Shown here one piece after another: positions 7,775-15,822 of a stretch of 41,410 nucleotides of DNA (positions are counted from its first letter, which is position 1; every line of letters begins with the position of its first letter). Source of the stretch: an uncultured Treponema sp. (GTDB lineage Bacteria > Spirochaetota > Spirochaetia > Treponematales > Treponemataceae). Position numbers and translations under genes: made by a program. The stretch lies in assembly GCA_946185925.1 (NCBI GenBank), contig CAMHLH010000002.1, forward strand, positions 1 to 41,410, written 5' to 3'. The notes below the pieces were generated by a model, which had not been told where the DNA came from, ran no database searches, and saw only the letters and a list, made by a program, of their open reading frames with translations.

Positions 7775-9844
7775 CCCTTTGCCGCGGAATTTCCTCTCCG
7801 GAGCGTCCGCCTTCTCCTCGAAGAACTCTCCCATGTAGAACCAGCCGACTCTTCCCTTCCCTGTTTCCACCTTCTCCCCTCCGAGCCAGATTTTCTTTCT
7901 TTCGTCGTCCGGAACTTTCCTGAAGCTCTCGTCCCTTTTCGACTCGTAGTTTTCGATGAGCTTTGAGATGAAGTCCTTGGGCACGGTCGGCTTTGGCATT
8001 TGGAAGTCGAAATAGTTCTGCACTGGAACGTTCAAATCCTCTCCGTGCATCCACTGGTTCAGCGAATAATCCAAGAATCTTCCGTATTTGTTCGATTTTT
8101 TCTCGCCCTCGAAATGCATTCCGTTCTTGGCGAAGAGGGGCTGGTCGTCGTTCAAAATGGGCTTCAAGTCTGGAATCAGCCCCTCCTTCCATTCCTTGAA
8201 GGCGCGGGAGTGGCGAGTGAGGACGAATTTGTGCCAGAAACACGAATCCAAGAGTCCGTTCTCGTAGAACTGCCGGAGCGTCTCCATCGAATTCATCAAG
8301 TCGATTGGCTTCTCCCACCAGTAGCCGTAAATCATGTAAGCGTGGACGAGAATTCCGGCTTCCTTGAACGCGCAGCACGCACCCACGATGGATTCGAGGT
8401 CGGTGCCCTTGTGGATTGCGGTCAGACCGTTTCCGGTCGCGCTCTCAAGTCCCGCCGACACGCCCACGAGACCTCCCGCGGCGAGGAAATCCGCCACGTC
8501 GCGGCTGAAATATTTTTCGAATCTCACGTTGCCCCACCACGAAAGCGGATAGCCGTGCGCGATGTTCTCTTTTGCGAATTCCACCATCATCGAAGGCGGC
8601 ATGGCCTCGTCCACGAAATGGATTCCGAAAACGCCCTTCTCCTCCGCAGTCCGCAAAAGCCCCTCGTAGAGCGCGTGGACGTCGGTCGGGCAGAACGAGC
8701 AGACGTAATCGAGCGTCACGTCGCAGAAGGCGCACTTGTGCCAGTAGCAGCCGTGCGCCATGTACGCCTTTATCCACGCGCCGTCCGACCAGAGCCTGTG
8801 CATCGGGTTCTTGTCGTCCAGCAATCTTGGGTATCTTGAAAAATCGATGTCGGAAAAATCGGGCACGAGAGTCCTGGTCACTTCCTTCTCGTACTTCTCG
8901 GACTCCTCGTCGCGCTCAAGAACGTCCGAAACGGAACCATTTTTGAAGAAGCGCATCTTGAAGAATTTCTCCGACTTGTCCAGAAGCTGTTTGTAGCCTG
9001 AGTAGCCCCTGTCGAAGCTCAGAGCGTCGCAGTATTTTGACAGGGCGGGTTCGACAGTCTCCCGAAGCTCCGTGTTGATGAAGCCGCCCCCCATGGAGAC
9101 GAAGACTTTCTCGCCGAACTTTTCCTTGAAGAATTTTCCGGTGGCGAGGGCGGCCGCGAACGTGCCGGCGAAGGGGACTGAAATCAGGACGAGGTCGCTT
9201 TTCAAATCCATGCGCTCAAGAATCGGAAGGTAGAATTCGGTCATGACTGGCGAGGACGCGCCCTTTTCGATTTGGGCGAACGTGGATTCGCTCACTGTGA
9301 GAGCCTCGGCGTAGCGCACAAGGCTGAAGTTGGGGTCGAAGACGGCCGCTATGAAGTCGGCGATGTCGGCGAGGGCGAAACTCGCGAGGCTCCGCGCGTC
9401 GTCGGTGGAGAGGTCGTGGTCGAGGCTTTCAAGGAAATTCTCCATGCGGCTCCCGCGGGGGACGTGCGCTCCGAAGACGAAGCGGTGCGCGTTCTCGAAT
9501 CCGCTCTTGTCGGCGCGGAGAATCGACACGATGTCGTCTATCCAGTCAATCCAGAGTTTCTTTGTGGAGACGTAGCGCCGCAAGTTGAAAGCGGTTCCGT
9601 CGTCTCCGTTCTTCTCCGCATCAGAAGCTTTTTGCAGTGCTTTCTCGGAGCAGAGTGAAAAAAGCCGCTCAAGCCCCTTCCTGGAAAAAACCGCATAGAA
9701 AAGCTCGATTCCCAAATCCAGCCACTTCACGCTTTCGATTCTGTCTTTGAATTCTTCCCTTCTGAAAAACGCCGAAAGATAAGCTCCGCTTGGATAAGCC
9801 GTGTTCAGCTGCACGATTGGTGGTTGGATTATTAGAACGTTCAT
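7757..9844 (-). CDS. Radical SAM protein with N-terminal B12-binding-like region, function unknown
   Basis: 695 aa starting at MNVLIIQPP. The upstream ATG at 9853 overlaps the -10 box and is rejected as the start. The N-terminal part has the NVLIIQPP opening and a later VLISVPFAGTFAAALATGKFFKE...VFVSMGGGF segment, like the Rossmann-type B12-binding region of B12/radical SAM enzymes, but I see no DxHxxG cobalamin motif. The radical SAM core follows (about residues 370-570). Its cluster motif is GCYWHKCAFC, a CX4CX2C spacing instead of the usual CX3CX2C. GVSAGLES and HAYMIYGYWWE are later core-strand motifs. The substrate is unknown. It is transcribed alone and converges on the barrel-protein gene. 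Confidence 0.85.
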   Translation of the reverse strand: MNVLIIQPPIVQLNTAYPSGAYLSAFFRREEFKDRIESVKWLDLGIELFYAVFSRKGLERLFSLCSEKALQKASDAEKNGDDGTAFNLRRYVSTKKLWIDWIDDIVSILRADKSGFENAHRFVFGAHVPRGSRMENFLESLDHDLSTDDARSLASFALADIADFIAAVFDPNFSLVRYAEALTVSESTFAQIEKGASSPVMTEFYLPILERMDLKSDLVLISVPFAGTFAAALATGKFFKEKFGEKVFVSMGGGFINTELRETVEPALSKYCDALSFDRGYSGYKQLLDKSEKFFKMRFFKNGSVSDVLERDEESEKYEKEVTRTLVPDFSDIDFSRYPRLLDDKNPMHRLWSDGAWIKAYMAHGCYWHKCAFCDVTLDYVCSFCPTDVHALYEGLLRTAEEKGVFGIHFVDEAMPPSMMVEFAKENIAHGYPLSWWGNVRFEKYFSRDVADFLAAGGLVGVSAGLESATGNGLTAIHKGTDLESIVGACCAFKEAGILVHAYMIYGYWWEKPIDLMNSMETLRQFYENGLLDSCFWHKFVLTRHSRAFKEWKEGLIPDLKPILNDDQPLFAKNGMHFEGEKKSNKYGRFLDYSLNQWMHGEDLNVPVQNYFDFQMPKPTVPKDFISKLIENYESKRDESFRKVPDDERKKIWLGGEKVETGKGRVGWFYMGEFFEEKADAPERKFRGKGLCVLP

Positions 9845-9851
9845 GAAGAAC

Positions 9852-9860
9852 ATTGTAGCA
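9852..9860 (-). promoter_or_regulatory. Extended -10 box, probably leaderless
   Basis: The minus strand reads TGC-TACAAT, an extended -10. It ends 7 nt before the ATG at 9844, and no ribosome site is present. The predicted transcription start falls at the start codon. Confidence 0.55.
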
Positions 9861-10008
9861 GTTTTGAAGGAAGAAAGTCCAAAACGAAAGTCCGCAACTT
9901 AAGAACATCGGCTGAATCGGCCGATAAAATTAGAAATGTTTTTTTTCAGCGAACCAGTGAAAGGCGTGCCTGCGCTCTTCTGTCTGGGAACGAATTCAAG
10001 GAGTAAAG

Positions 10009-11427
10009 ATGAATAGTGTTGTGAAGCTGTTGGACAACATCGACAGCGTAATGTATTACCCGATTCTGATTATCGTGATGGCGATTGCGGGCGTGTATTT
10101 CACCGTGCGGACACGCGGCGTGCAAGTTCGGCTTTTCGGAGAGGCGCTGCGGGTAATCCGCGAAAAACCAGACGACAAAAACCACGTCTCCTCTCTTCAG
10201 GCAATGCTCGTCTCAACCGCATCCCGCGTCGGCACGGGAAACATCGTCGGCGTCTCCACCGCGATTTGTCTTGGCGGAGCGGGCGCGGTGTTCTGGATGT
10301 GGGTCATGTGCATAGTCGCGACCGCCTCGGCTTTCGTGGAAAGCACGCTGGCACAAATCTACAAGCGCAAAAACAGCGACGGCTCGTCATACGGAGGCCC
10401 TGCCTACTACATCGAAAAAGCCCTGCACACGCCGTGGCTCTCCGTCGTCTTCTGCGTCTTCCTCATCGCAACTTATGCGGTCGGTTTCAACATGCTCGCC
10501 TCCTACAACCTGCAGTCGACATTTGCCGCCTATTCTTTCTACGACGCAAAAACCACTCCGCTCGTAATCGGCTTTGTACTCGCGCTTCTCGTGGGCTACT
10601 GCGTGGTCGGCGGCGGAAAGAGAATAGTGAAGTTCACGGGCGTAATCGTGCCGGTGATGGGAGTGTCGTACATTCTCGTCTCGCTCATCGTGATATTCGC
10701 CCACATAAATCTCATTCCCAAGATGTTCTCCCTGATTTTCTCGGACGCATTCAACTTCCGCTCGATTGCGTCGGGAGTGGCAGGCTCGTGCATGGTCTAC
10801 GGAATCAAGCGCGGACTCTACTCGAACGAGGCGGGTGTCGGCTCGGCGCCAAACGCGTCGGCGAGCGCGAACGTGTCGCACCCAGTGAGCCAGGGACTCG
10901 TGCAGATGCTTTCGGTCTACATCGACACGCTTCTGCTCTGCACGGCCACGGCCTTGATGTGCCTCGCAAGCGGCGTGGAGCGCAATGCGGACGTGAGCGG
11001 CGCACCGTATGTGCAGAACGCGATTTCAACGGTGTTCGGAGCCGCAGGCCCTGTGTACATCACGGTGGCGATGGTGCTTTTTGCGTTCACCACGCTCATC
11101 GGAAACCTTTATTATGTGGACAACGCCCTCATCTACCTGCACGGCAAAAAGGAGCTTTCAAAAACTTTCATGAGAATCTTCCACGCCATCTGCGCCCTCG
11201 TGGTTTTGGCGGGAGCGATTATCCCGATGGACGCGGCATGGGCAGTGGCCGACATTTTGATGGGCGGAATGACCTTCATCAACCTTCCAGTCTGCGTCGT
11301 TCTCGGAAAAGTCGCCATAAAAACCCTCGACGACTACGTCCGCCAGCGCCGCGAGGGCAAAACCCCGGTCTTCCGCGGAAAATCCATCGGCTTGGACGAA
11401 AACGACCTGGACTTCTGGCGTTCATAG
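10009..11427 (+). CDS. AGCS-family sodium:alanine/glycine symporter
   Basis: 472 aa, typical length for the AGCS (alanine or glycine:cation symporter) family, with about 11 hydrophobic segments. Family signatures are VSTASRVGTGNIVGVSTAI near residues 65-85, GSSYGGPAYYIEKAL near 123, and GLYSNEAGVGSAPNASASA near 265, which contains the Na+/substrate-binding loop. It imports a small neutral amino acid with Na+ across the inner membrane. Whether alanine, glycine or D-alanine is preferred cannot be told. The start at 10009 has AAGGAG 5-6 nt upstream. The 160-bp leader holds no recognisable glycine riboswitch. It is followed by an intrinsic terminator and appears monocistronic. Confidence 0.95.
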   Translation: MNSVVKLLDNIDSVMYYPILIIVMAIAGVYFTVRTRGVQVRLFGEALRVIREKPDDKNHVSSLQAMLVSTASRVGTGNIVGVSTAICLGGAGAVFWMWVMCIVATASAFVESTLAQIYKRKNSDGSSYGGPAYYIEKALHTPWLSVVFCVFLIATYAVGFNMLASYNLQSTFAAYSFYDAKTTPLVIGFVLALLVGYCVVGGGKRIVKFTGVIVPVMGVSYILVSLIVIFAHINLIPKMFSLIFSDAFNFRSIASGVAGSCMVYGIKRGLYSNEAGVGSAPNASASANVSHPVSQGLVQMLSVYIDTLLLCTATALMCLASGVERNADVSGAPYVQNAISTVFGAAGPVYITVAMVLFAFTTLIGNLYYVDNALIYLHGKKELSKTFMRIFHAICALVVLAGAIIPMDAAWAVADILMGGMTFINLPVCVVLGKVAIKTLDDYVRQRREGKTPVFRGKSIGLDENDLDFWRS

Positions 11428-11459
11428 CCCCACAGGTCTGAAAGCCGACATATTCCAAA

Positions 11460-11508
11460 AGCTGCTGGCCGTCTGTCATTATGCAAACAGCCGGCAGCTC
11501 ATTTTTAT
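11460..11508 (+). terminator. Intrinsic terminator of the AGCS symporter gene
   Basis: AGCTGCTGGC...GCCGGCAGCT forms a strong stem with one G-U pair. TCATTTTTATT follows, about 30 bp after the stop codon. Confidence 0.8.
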
Positions 11509-11685
11509 TCTGCCGCCTTCCTTAGAACCAACCCTCTTTTTCCTGAACCTCCGCTGAGCGTTTTCTTAATGCACATTCATTAACGTCTAAAGTCCGTTTT
11601 TTCAAAAAGGCGTATCCTAAAATCACAAAGGGGAACGAAAACCCCAAAAACAAAAACAGCATCGATTTTAAGAAAGGAGATTCTT

Positions 11686-11988
11686 ATGAATACAATGAAA
11701 AAAATCACAGCGGCTTCGGTTTTGGCGTTGGCTTTGGGCGGTTCCGCAATGGCGAAGACGATGGTTGCGGTTTCTACGCCGGGAATTCAAGTGACATACG
11801 AGAATGGAACTTCTGAAGGAAAGCAGAAGATGCAGGAAAAGAGAAGCGTGGAAAATCCACAGCAGGCTCCAAAAATCGAAAAACGGTCGGCAAAAAGCGG
11901 GTGCTGCTCCGAACCCCAGGCGGGCAGAATCGGAAGAAGCGATAGAGACGGATGGAGCGAGAGTTCCAAGGAGATGCCCAGAAGATAG
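11686..11988 (+). CDS. Small secreted protein, unknown function
   Basis: 100 aa with AAAGGAG about 8 nt before the ATG. Residues 1-23 form a signal peptide (KK, hydrophobic core, cleavage after AMA). The mature part is short, basic, Lys/Gln/Ser/Arg-rich and probably disordered, with a CC pair near residue 73. No homologue is recognised. Its own ribosome site and a downstream terminator support it as a real gene. The 258-bp gap upstream holds the symporter terminator and otherwise only AT-rich sequence with no firm promoter. Confidence 0.6.
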   Translation: MNTMKKITAASVLALALGGSAMAKTMVAVSTPGIQVTYENGTSEGKQKMQEKRSVENPQQAPKIEKRSAKSGCCSEPQAGRIGRSDRDGWSESSKEMPRR

Positions 11989-12026
11989 ATAGCAGTTTTC
12001 ATCAAAAATTGACCTCCTAATGAATG

Positions 12027-12067
12027 AAGCCCGGACGGAAACCAAAATCCGCCCGGGCTTTTTTTCT
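12027..12067 (+). terminator. Intrinsic terminator, possibly bidirectional
   Basis: AGCCCGG-A-CGGA and TCCG-C-CCGGGCT form a stem followed by seven T on the + strand. The A-C mismatch becomes a G-U pair in the minus-strand RNA, so it may also stop ppdK transcripts. Confidence 0.8.
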
Positions 12068-12083
12068 CACAAACAAACGACTG

Positions 12084-14774
12084 CTAGTTTCCAGCCTTTA
12101 TGACGGCCTGTGCGCCTGCCAAGCGGGCGAGCGGCACGCGGAACGGCGAGCATGAGACGTAGTTCAAGCCGATTTTGTAGCAGAGGGCGATTGAAGCAGG
12201 GTCGCCTCCGTGCTCTCCGCAGATTCCCAAGTGCAGCTCCGGCTTGACGCCGCGCCCCTTTGCCTCGGCGATTTCCATCAAGACTCCCGGACCGTCGGCA
12301 TCGAGAGTGGCGAACGGGTCGTCCTCAAGAACGCGCTGGTCGAGGTAGGAGTTGATGAATTTGCCGTAGTCGTCGCGGCTGAAACCGAATGTGGCCTGGG
12401 TCAAATCGTTCGAGCCGAAAGAGAAGAAGTCGGCCACGGAAGCCACTTTGTCGGCGGTCAAAGCCGTGCGCGGGAATTCGACCATCGAACCAATCTGGAA
12501 CGAAAGACCTGTTCCGCACTCCTTGTTCACGTTCGCAATCACGGCCTCGGCCTGGGCGCGAATCTGCTCGACTTCCTTGTATGTGACGACGTTCGGAATC
12601 ATGATGCGCACATCGTGCTTTGCCCCTTCCTTGTCGAGCTGGGCGGTCGCGCGGGCAATCGCCTCCACCTGCATCTCGTAGATTTCAGGATAAGTGATTG
12701 CGAGGCGGCATCCGCGGTGACCGAGCATCGGGTTGTGCTCTGCGAGCTGGAGAACTTTATGCGAAAGCTTTTCCTTTTCGATTCCGAGTTTTGAAGAAAG
12801 AGCGTCGAGCTGCGCCCCACTCTCCGCCTGGATGAACTCGTTGAGCGGCGGGTCGAGAAGGCGGATTGTGACAGGGCGTCCTTCCATCGTCTTGATGATT
12901 TCGTAGAAGTCCTTCTGCTGATATGGAAGAATCTTCGAAAGATTTTCCTTTCTCTGCTCGGTCGTGTCCGAGACAATCATCTTCTGGAACGCGGTGAGCT
13001 TTGGCTCGTCGAAGAACATGTGCTCCGTGCGGCAGAGACCGATTCCCATGGCTCCGAACCTGAATGCGTCCTTGGCATTCTGCGGCGTGTCTCCGTTGGC
13101 GAGGACGTTGAATCCCTTGACGGTCTTTCCAGAGGCGGTAGTGCGGACGGAATTGTTCCTAATTTCGTCGGCCCAGCCAAGGAATTTTTCAAGGTCGCCG
13201 GAAATCGTGGCGGGCTTTACCGCAACCTGTCCCTCGAACACGCGGCCAGTGGCTCCGTCAATCGTGAGGAAGTCGCCCTTCTTGTATTCCTTGCCCTTCA
13301 CGACAATCGTGTTCTCGTCCTTGAATGTGACATCGGCGCATCCGCATACGCAGGGCGTTCCCATTCCGCGGGCTACGACAGCCGCATGAGAAGTGCGTCC
13401 GCCAGTCGATGTGAGGATTCCCTGGGCGACAGCCATTCCTGCGATGTCGTCCGGAGACGTCTCCTTTCTGACGAGAAGAACCTTCTTTCCATCCTTCGCC
13501 CAAGCCTCGGCCTCTTCCGCTGTGAATACAATCTGTCCGCATCCGGCACCCGGAGAGGCGTTCAAGCCGCCCGCAATCTCAACAGCCTTCTTCACAGCGT
13601 CCTTGTCGAGCTGCGGGAGGAGAAGCTGGTTGAGCTGCTCCGGCTCCACGCGGAGAAGAGCCTGCTCTTTCGTGATGAGCCCCTCGGCAACCATGTCCAC
13701 GGCCATCTTCACGGCTGCGGCGCCAGTCCTCTTTCCGTTGCGGCACTGGAGCATGAAGAGCTTTCCTTCCTCGACGGTGAATTCCATGTCCTGCATGTCG
13801 TGGTAGTGCTTCTCAAGGCGGTCGCGGATTTCGCAGAGCTGGTCGTAGATTGCCTTGTTCGTCTGCTCAAGCTGCGAAAGCTTCTGCGGAGTGCGGATAC
13901 CGGCTACGACGTCCTCTCCCTGGGCATTCATCAAATACTCGCCCATGAACACGTTCTCTCCAGTCGACGGGTCGCGGCTGAAGCAGACACCCGTTCCCGA
14001 CGTCTCTCCCTTGTTTCCGAAAACCATGGCCATGACGGAGACGGCGGTTCCCTTGAGCGCGCCTTCCTTGATGTTGTTGAGCTTTCTGTACTTGATTGCG
14101 CGCGGATTCATCCACGAACCGAAGACGGCGCCAATCGCTCCCCACATCTGCTTTTTCGCGTCCTGCGGGAAATCCTCGCCCTTCTCTTTTTTGTACATCT
14201 CCTTGTATTTTGAAACAATCGTCTTGAGTTCCTCGGTGTTCAGCTCGGTGTCCTGCTTGACTCCGCGAATCGCCTTCACTTCGTCGATGATGGCCTCGAA
14301 TTTGTCGTGGTCGACGCCCATCGCGACATCGCCGTACATCTGGATGAAGCGGCGGTAGGCGTCCCATGCGAAACGCTCGTTGTTCGTCTTCTTTGCCAGC
14401 CCAATCACGGCCTTGTCGTTGAGTCCAAGATTGAGAATCGTGTCCATCATTCCCGGCATGGAAATAGCGGCACCCGAACGGACGGAAACGAGGAGCGGGT
14501 CGCTCTCGTCGCCAAGCTTCTTGCCCATCGCATTTTCGAGCTTGGCCAGATATTCATCGACCTGCGAGGCAAGCTCCTCAGGATAGTTTCTGTTTAGCTT
14601 GTAGAATTCCTGACATACATCCGTCGTTATTGTGAATCCAGGTGGAACAGGAAGGCTCAACGGCGCCTTCGCCATCTGGGCGAGATTCGCGCCCTTTCCG
14701 CCGAGTTCCGCACGCATCGACTCGTCGCCGTCTGCGTCGCCATTGCCAAAGAAGTAGACATACTTTGCTGACAT
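12084..14774 (-). CDS. ppdK: Pyruvate, phosphate dikinase
   Basis: 896 aa from the ATG at 14774. That start has GGAG 6 nt upstream, whereas the ATG at 14786 that opens the tracked ORF overlaps this ribosome site. The enzyme interconverts pyruvate + ATP + Pi and PEP + AMP + PPi. The N-terminal nucleotide-binding domain opens with GGKGANLAQM. The swivelling phosphohistidine domain carries GGRTSHAAVVARGMGTPC with the catalytic His. The C-terminal PEP/pyruvate TIM barrel has GLCRTEHMFF, SFGSNDLTQATFGFSRDD and the catalytic-Cys segment ICGEHGGDPASI. All domains are complete. In anaerobes it often works glycolytically with PPi. It has its own strong sigma-70 type promoter. Confidence 0.97.
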   Translation of the reverse strand: MSAKYVYFFGNGDADGDESMRAELGGKGANLAQMAKAPLSLPVPPGFTITTDVCQEFYKLNRNYPEELASQVDEYLAKLENAMGKKLGDESDPLLVSVRSGAAISMPGMMDTILNLGLNDKAVIGLAKKTNNERFAWDAYRRFIQMYGDVAMGVDHDKFEAIIDEVKAIRGVKQDTELNTEELKTIVSKYKEMYKKEKGEDFPQDAKKQMWGAIGAVFGSWMNPRAIKYRKLNNIKEGALKGTAVSVMAMVFGNKGETSGTGVCFSRDPSTGENVFMGEYLMNAQGEDVVAGIRTPQKLSQLEQTNKAIYDQLCEIRDRLEKHYHDMQDMEFTVEEGKLFMLQCRNGKRTGAAAVKMAVDMVAEGLITKEQALLRVEPEQLNQLLLPQLDKDAVKKAVEIAGGLNASPGAGCGQIVFTAEEAEAWAKDGKKVLLVRKETSPDDIAGMAVAQGILTSTGGRTSHAAVVARGMGTPCVCGCADVTFKDENTIVVKGKEYKKGDFLTIDGATGRVFEGQVAVKPATISGDLEKFLGWADEIRNNSVRTTASGKTVKGFNVLANGDTPQNAKDAFRFGAMGIGLCRTEHMFFDEPKLTAFQKMIVSDTTEQRKENLSKILPYQQKDFYEIIKTMEGRPVTIRLLDPPLNEFIQAESGAQLDALSSKLGIEKEKLSHKVLQLAEHNPMLGHRGCRLAITYPEIYEMQVEAIARATAQLDKEGAKHDVRIMIPNVVTYKEVEQIRAQAEAVIANVNKECGTGLSFQIGSMVEFPRTALTADKVASVADFFSFGSNDLTQATFGFSRDDYGKFINSYLDQRVLEDDPFATLDADGPGVLMEIAEAKGRGVKPELHLGICGEHGGDPASIALCYKIGLNYVSCSPFRVPLARLAGAQAVIKAGN

Positions 14775-14816
14775 AGTTTTCTCCATATCTGAAAATTAAA
14801 AAAACGATATATTTTT

Positions 14817-14826
14817 GGATATATCC
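14817..14826 (-). promoter_or_regulatory. Palindrome at the predicted ppdK transcription start
   Basis: GGATATATCC is a perfect 10-bp palindrome immediately downstream of the ppdK -10 box, where a repressor operator would sit. It could also be a chance feature of AT-rich DNA. Confidence 0.3.
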
Positions 14827-14833
14827 GCTCAAA

Positions 14834-14862
14834 ATAATATATGTGTAACGCTTTGTTGTCAA
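14834..14862 (-). promoter_or_regulatory. ppdK promoter
   Basis: Minus strand: TTGACA (14857-14862), a 17-nt spacer, then TATTAT (14834-14839). This is near-consensus sigma-70 spacing and lies about 60 nt upstream of the start codon, giving a leader of roughly 50 nt. Confidence 0.8.
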
Positions 14863-15068
14863 AGAGAAAATGTCAGTTTTGGAAAAAAACTGCAAAAAAT
14901 ATTAATTTTCTGATATGAAAAACCTGAAAGTTTCAAATTCATGCAGCCGAGAAAACTAGACCAAAAACGGCCATTCAAAAGTCGGAAAAGTCAAATAAAC
15001 TAGCGGATTTTTAATTTTCTGAAGAGATACAATCATTTTTAACCATCAAAAAAATTTGGAGGATAATT

Positions 15069-15572
15069 ATGAAAAAATTACTCACTATCGCCTGCGCCGC
15101 TCTCGTTGGAATCTGCGCGGCCTACGCAGAGCCACTCGCAATAGGAACTTTGTGGGAGACAACAACTTATGTCGAAAAATACGGCGAATCTGGAGCGAAA
15201 GTCGGCGAGGGAGTCTCTTTCGGAGCTGTTGAACTTGGAAAGAACGTAAAGGCAGTTAACAAAGGAAACGGTGCGGCTGGAACAATCGGAGCCGACACAA
15301 AGGGCTATGTCCAGGTCTCAAACGGCGACGCGGGTTCCCTCAAAGTGACAGTTCCTGCAGGCACGTCAAAAATCACAATCTGCGCAAAGGCAGTGAAAGG
15401 AAAGGCTTTCCAGGTCAAAGAAGGCAAGAAAGTCCTTTTGAAGGCCAGCGGCTGCTGCAAGAAGGATTACGAGGACCATGTAATCACACAGAAATTCGCT
15501 GCCGACACAGAGCTTTTGATTTCTGGAGCATCCGATTCAAACTGCAACATCAAGGCAATCAAAATCGAATAG
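15069..15572 (+). CDS. Small secreted protein, unknown function
   Basis: 167 aa with TTGGAGG about 7 nt before the ATG. The signal peptide spans about residues 1-20 (KK then a hydrophobic core ending AAYA). The mature domain of about 145 residues alternates beta-like strands with Gly turns (GYVQVSNGDAGSLKVTVPAGTSKITICAKA) and ends with ASDSNCNIKAIKIE. This resembles a jelly-roll or carbohydrate-binding-module-like fold, which is inference from pattern only. A CC pair and a late Cys may form disulfides. It is divergent from ppdK and followed by a strong terminator, so it is monocistronic. Confidence 0.7.
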   Translation: MKKLLTIACAALVGICAAYAEPLAIGTLWETTTYVEKYGESGAKVGEGVSFGAVELGKNVKAVNKGNGAAGTIGADTKGYVQVSNGDAGSLKVTVPAGTSKITICAKAVKGKAFQVKEGKKVLLKASGCCKKDYEDHVITQKFAADTELLISGASDSNCNIKAIKIE

Positions 15573-15617
15573 ATTTCAAGCAAATGACATCGGCAAAAAC
15601 AAGCCGATTCCATGAAA

Positions 15618-15661
15618 AATGCCCTGACGGAATTGAAAAAATCCGCCAGGGCATTTTTTTT
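15618..15661 (+). terminator. Intrinsic terminator
   Basis: ATGCCCTG-A-CGGA and TCCG-C-CAGGGCAT form a stem followed by eight T, about 45 bp after the small secreted protein gene. Confidence 0.9.
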
Positions 15662-15675
15662 CACCAGCTGAACAT

Positions 15676-15822
15676 GTGCCGTGAACCGTTGCATCCATAA
15701 AGCAAATTCTTAGGACACAACAGCACCCCGGCAACGTCCGGAGAGGTACGCGCCATGCGCGTGCCGTGAACCGTTGCATCCACTAAGCAAACGCCTAGGA
15801 CACAACAGCACCCCGGCAACGT
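15676..15822. repeat. Two direct copies of a 62-bp repeat
   Basis: Copies at 15676-15737 and 15761-15822 differ at five positions and have a period of 85 bp. Both start GTGCCGTGAACCGTTGCATCC and end CACCCCGGCAACGT. The 23-bp spacer plus the first bases of copy 2 contain the dyad GGTACGCGC-CAT-GCGCGTGCC. The second copy ends on the stop codon of the carB-dapF gene. It looks like a dispersed, REP-like intergenic element, which needs other genomic copies to prove. Confidence 0.85.

Noticed and set aside
9861-10008. Glycine or other riboswitch before the AGCS symporter
   Set aside because: The leader is short and lacks the conserved aptamer motifs.
15467-15779. Small minus-strand ORFs (75 and 67 aa) through the 62-bp repeat
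   Set aside because: They arise from the repeat and the terminator of the neighbouring gene. No ribosome site or protein-like composition was seen.
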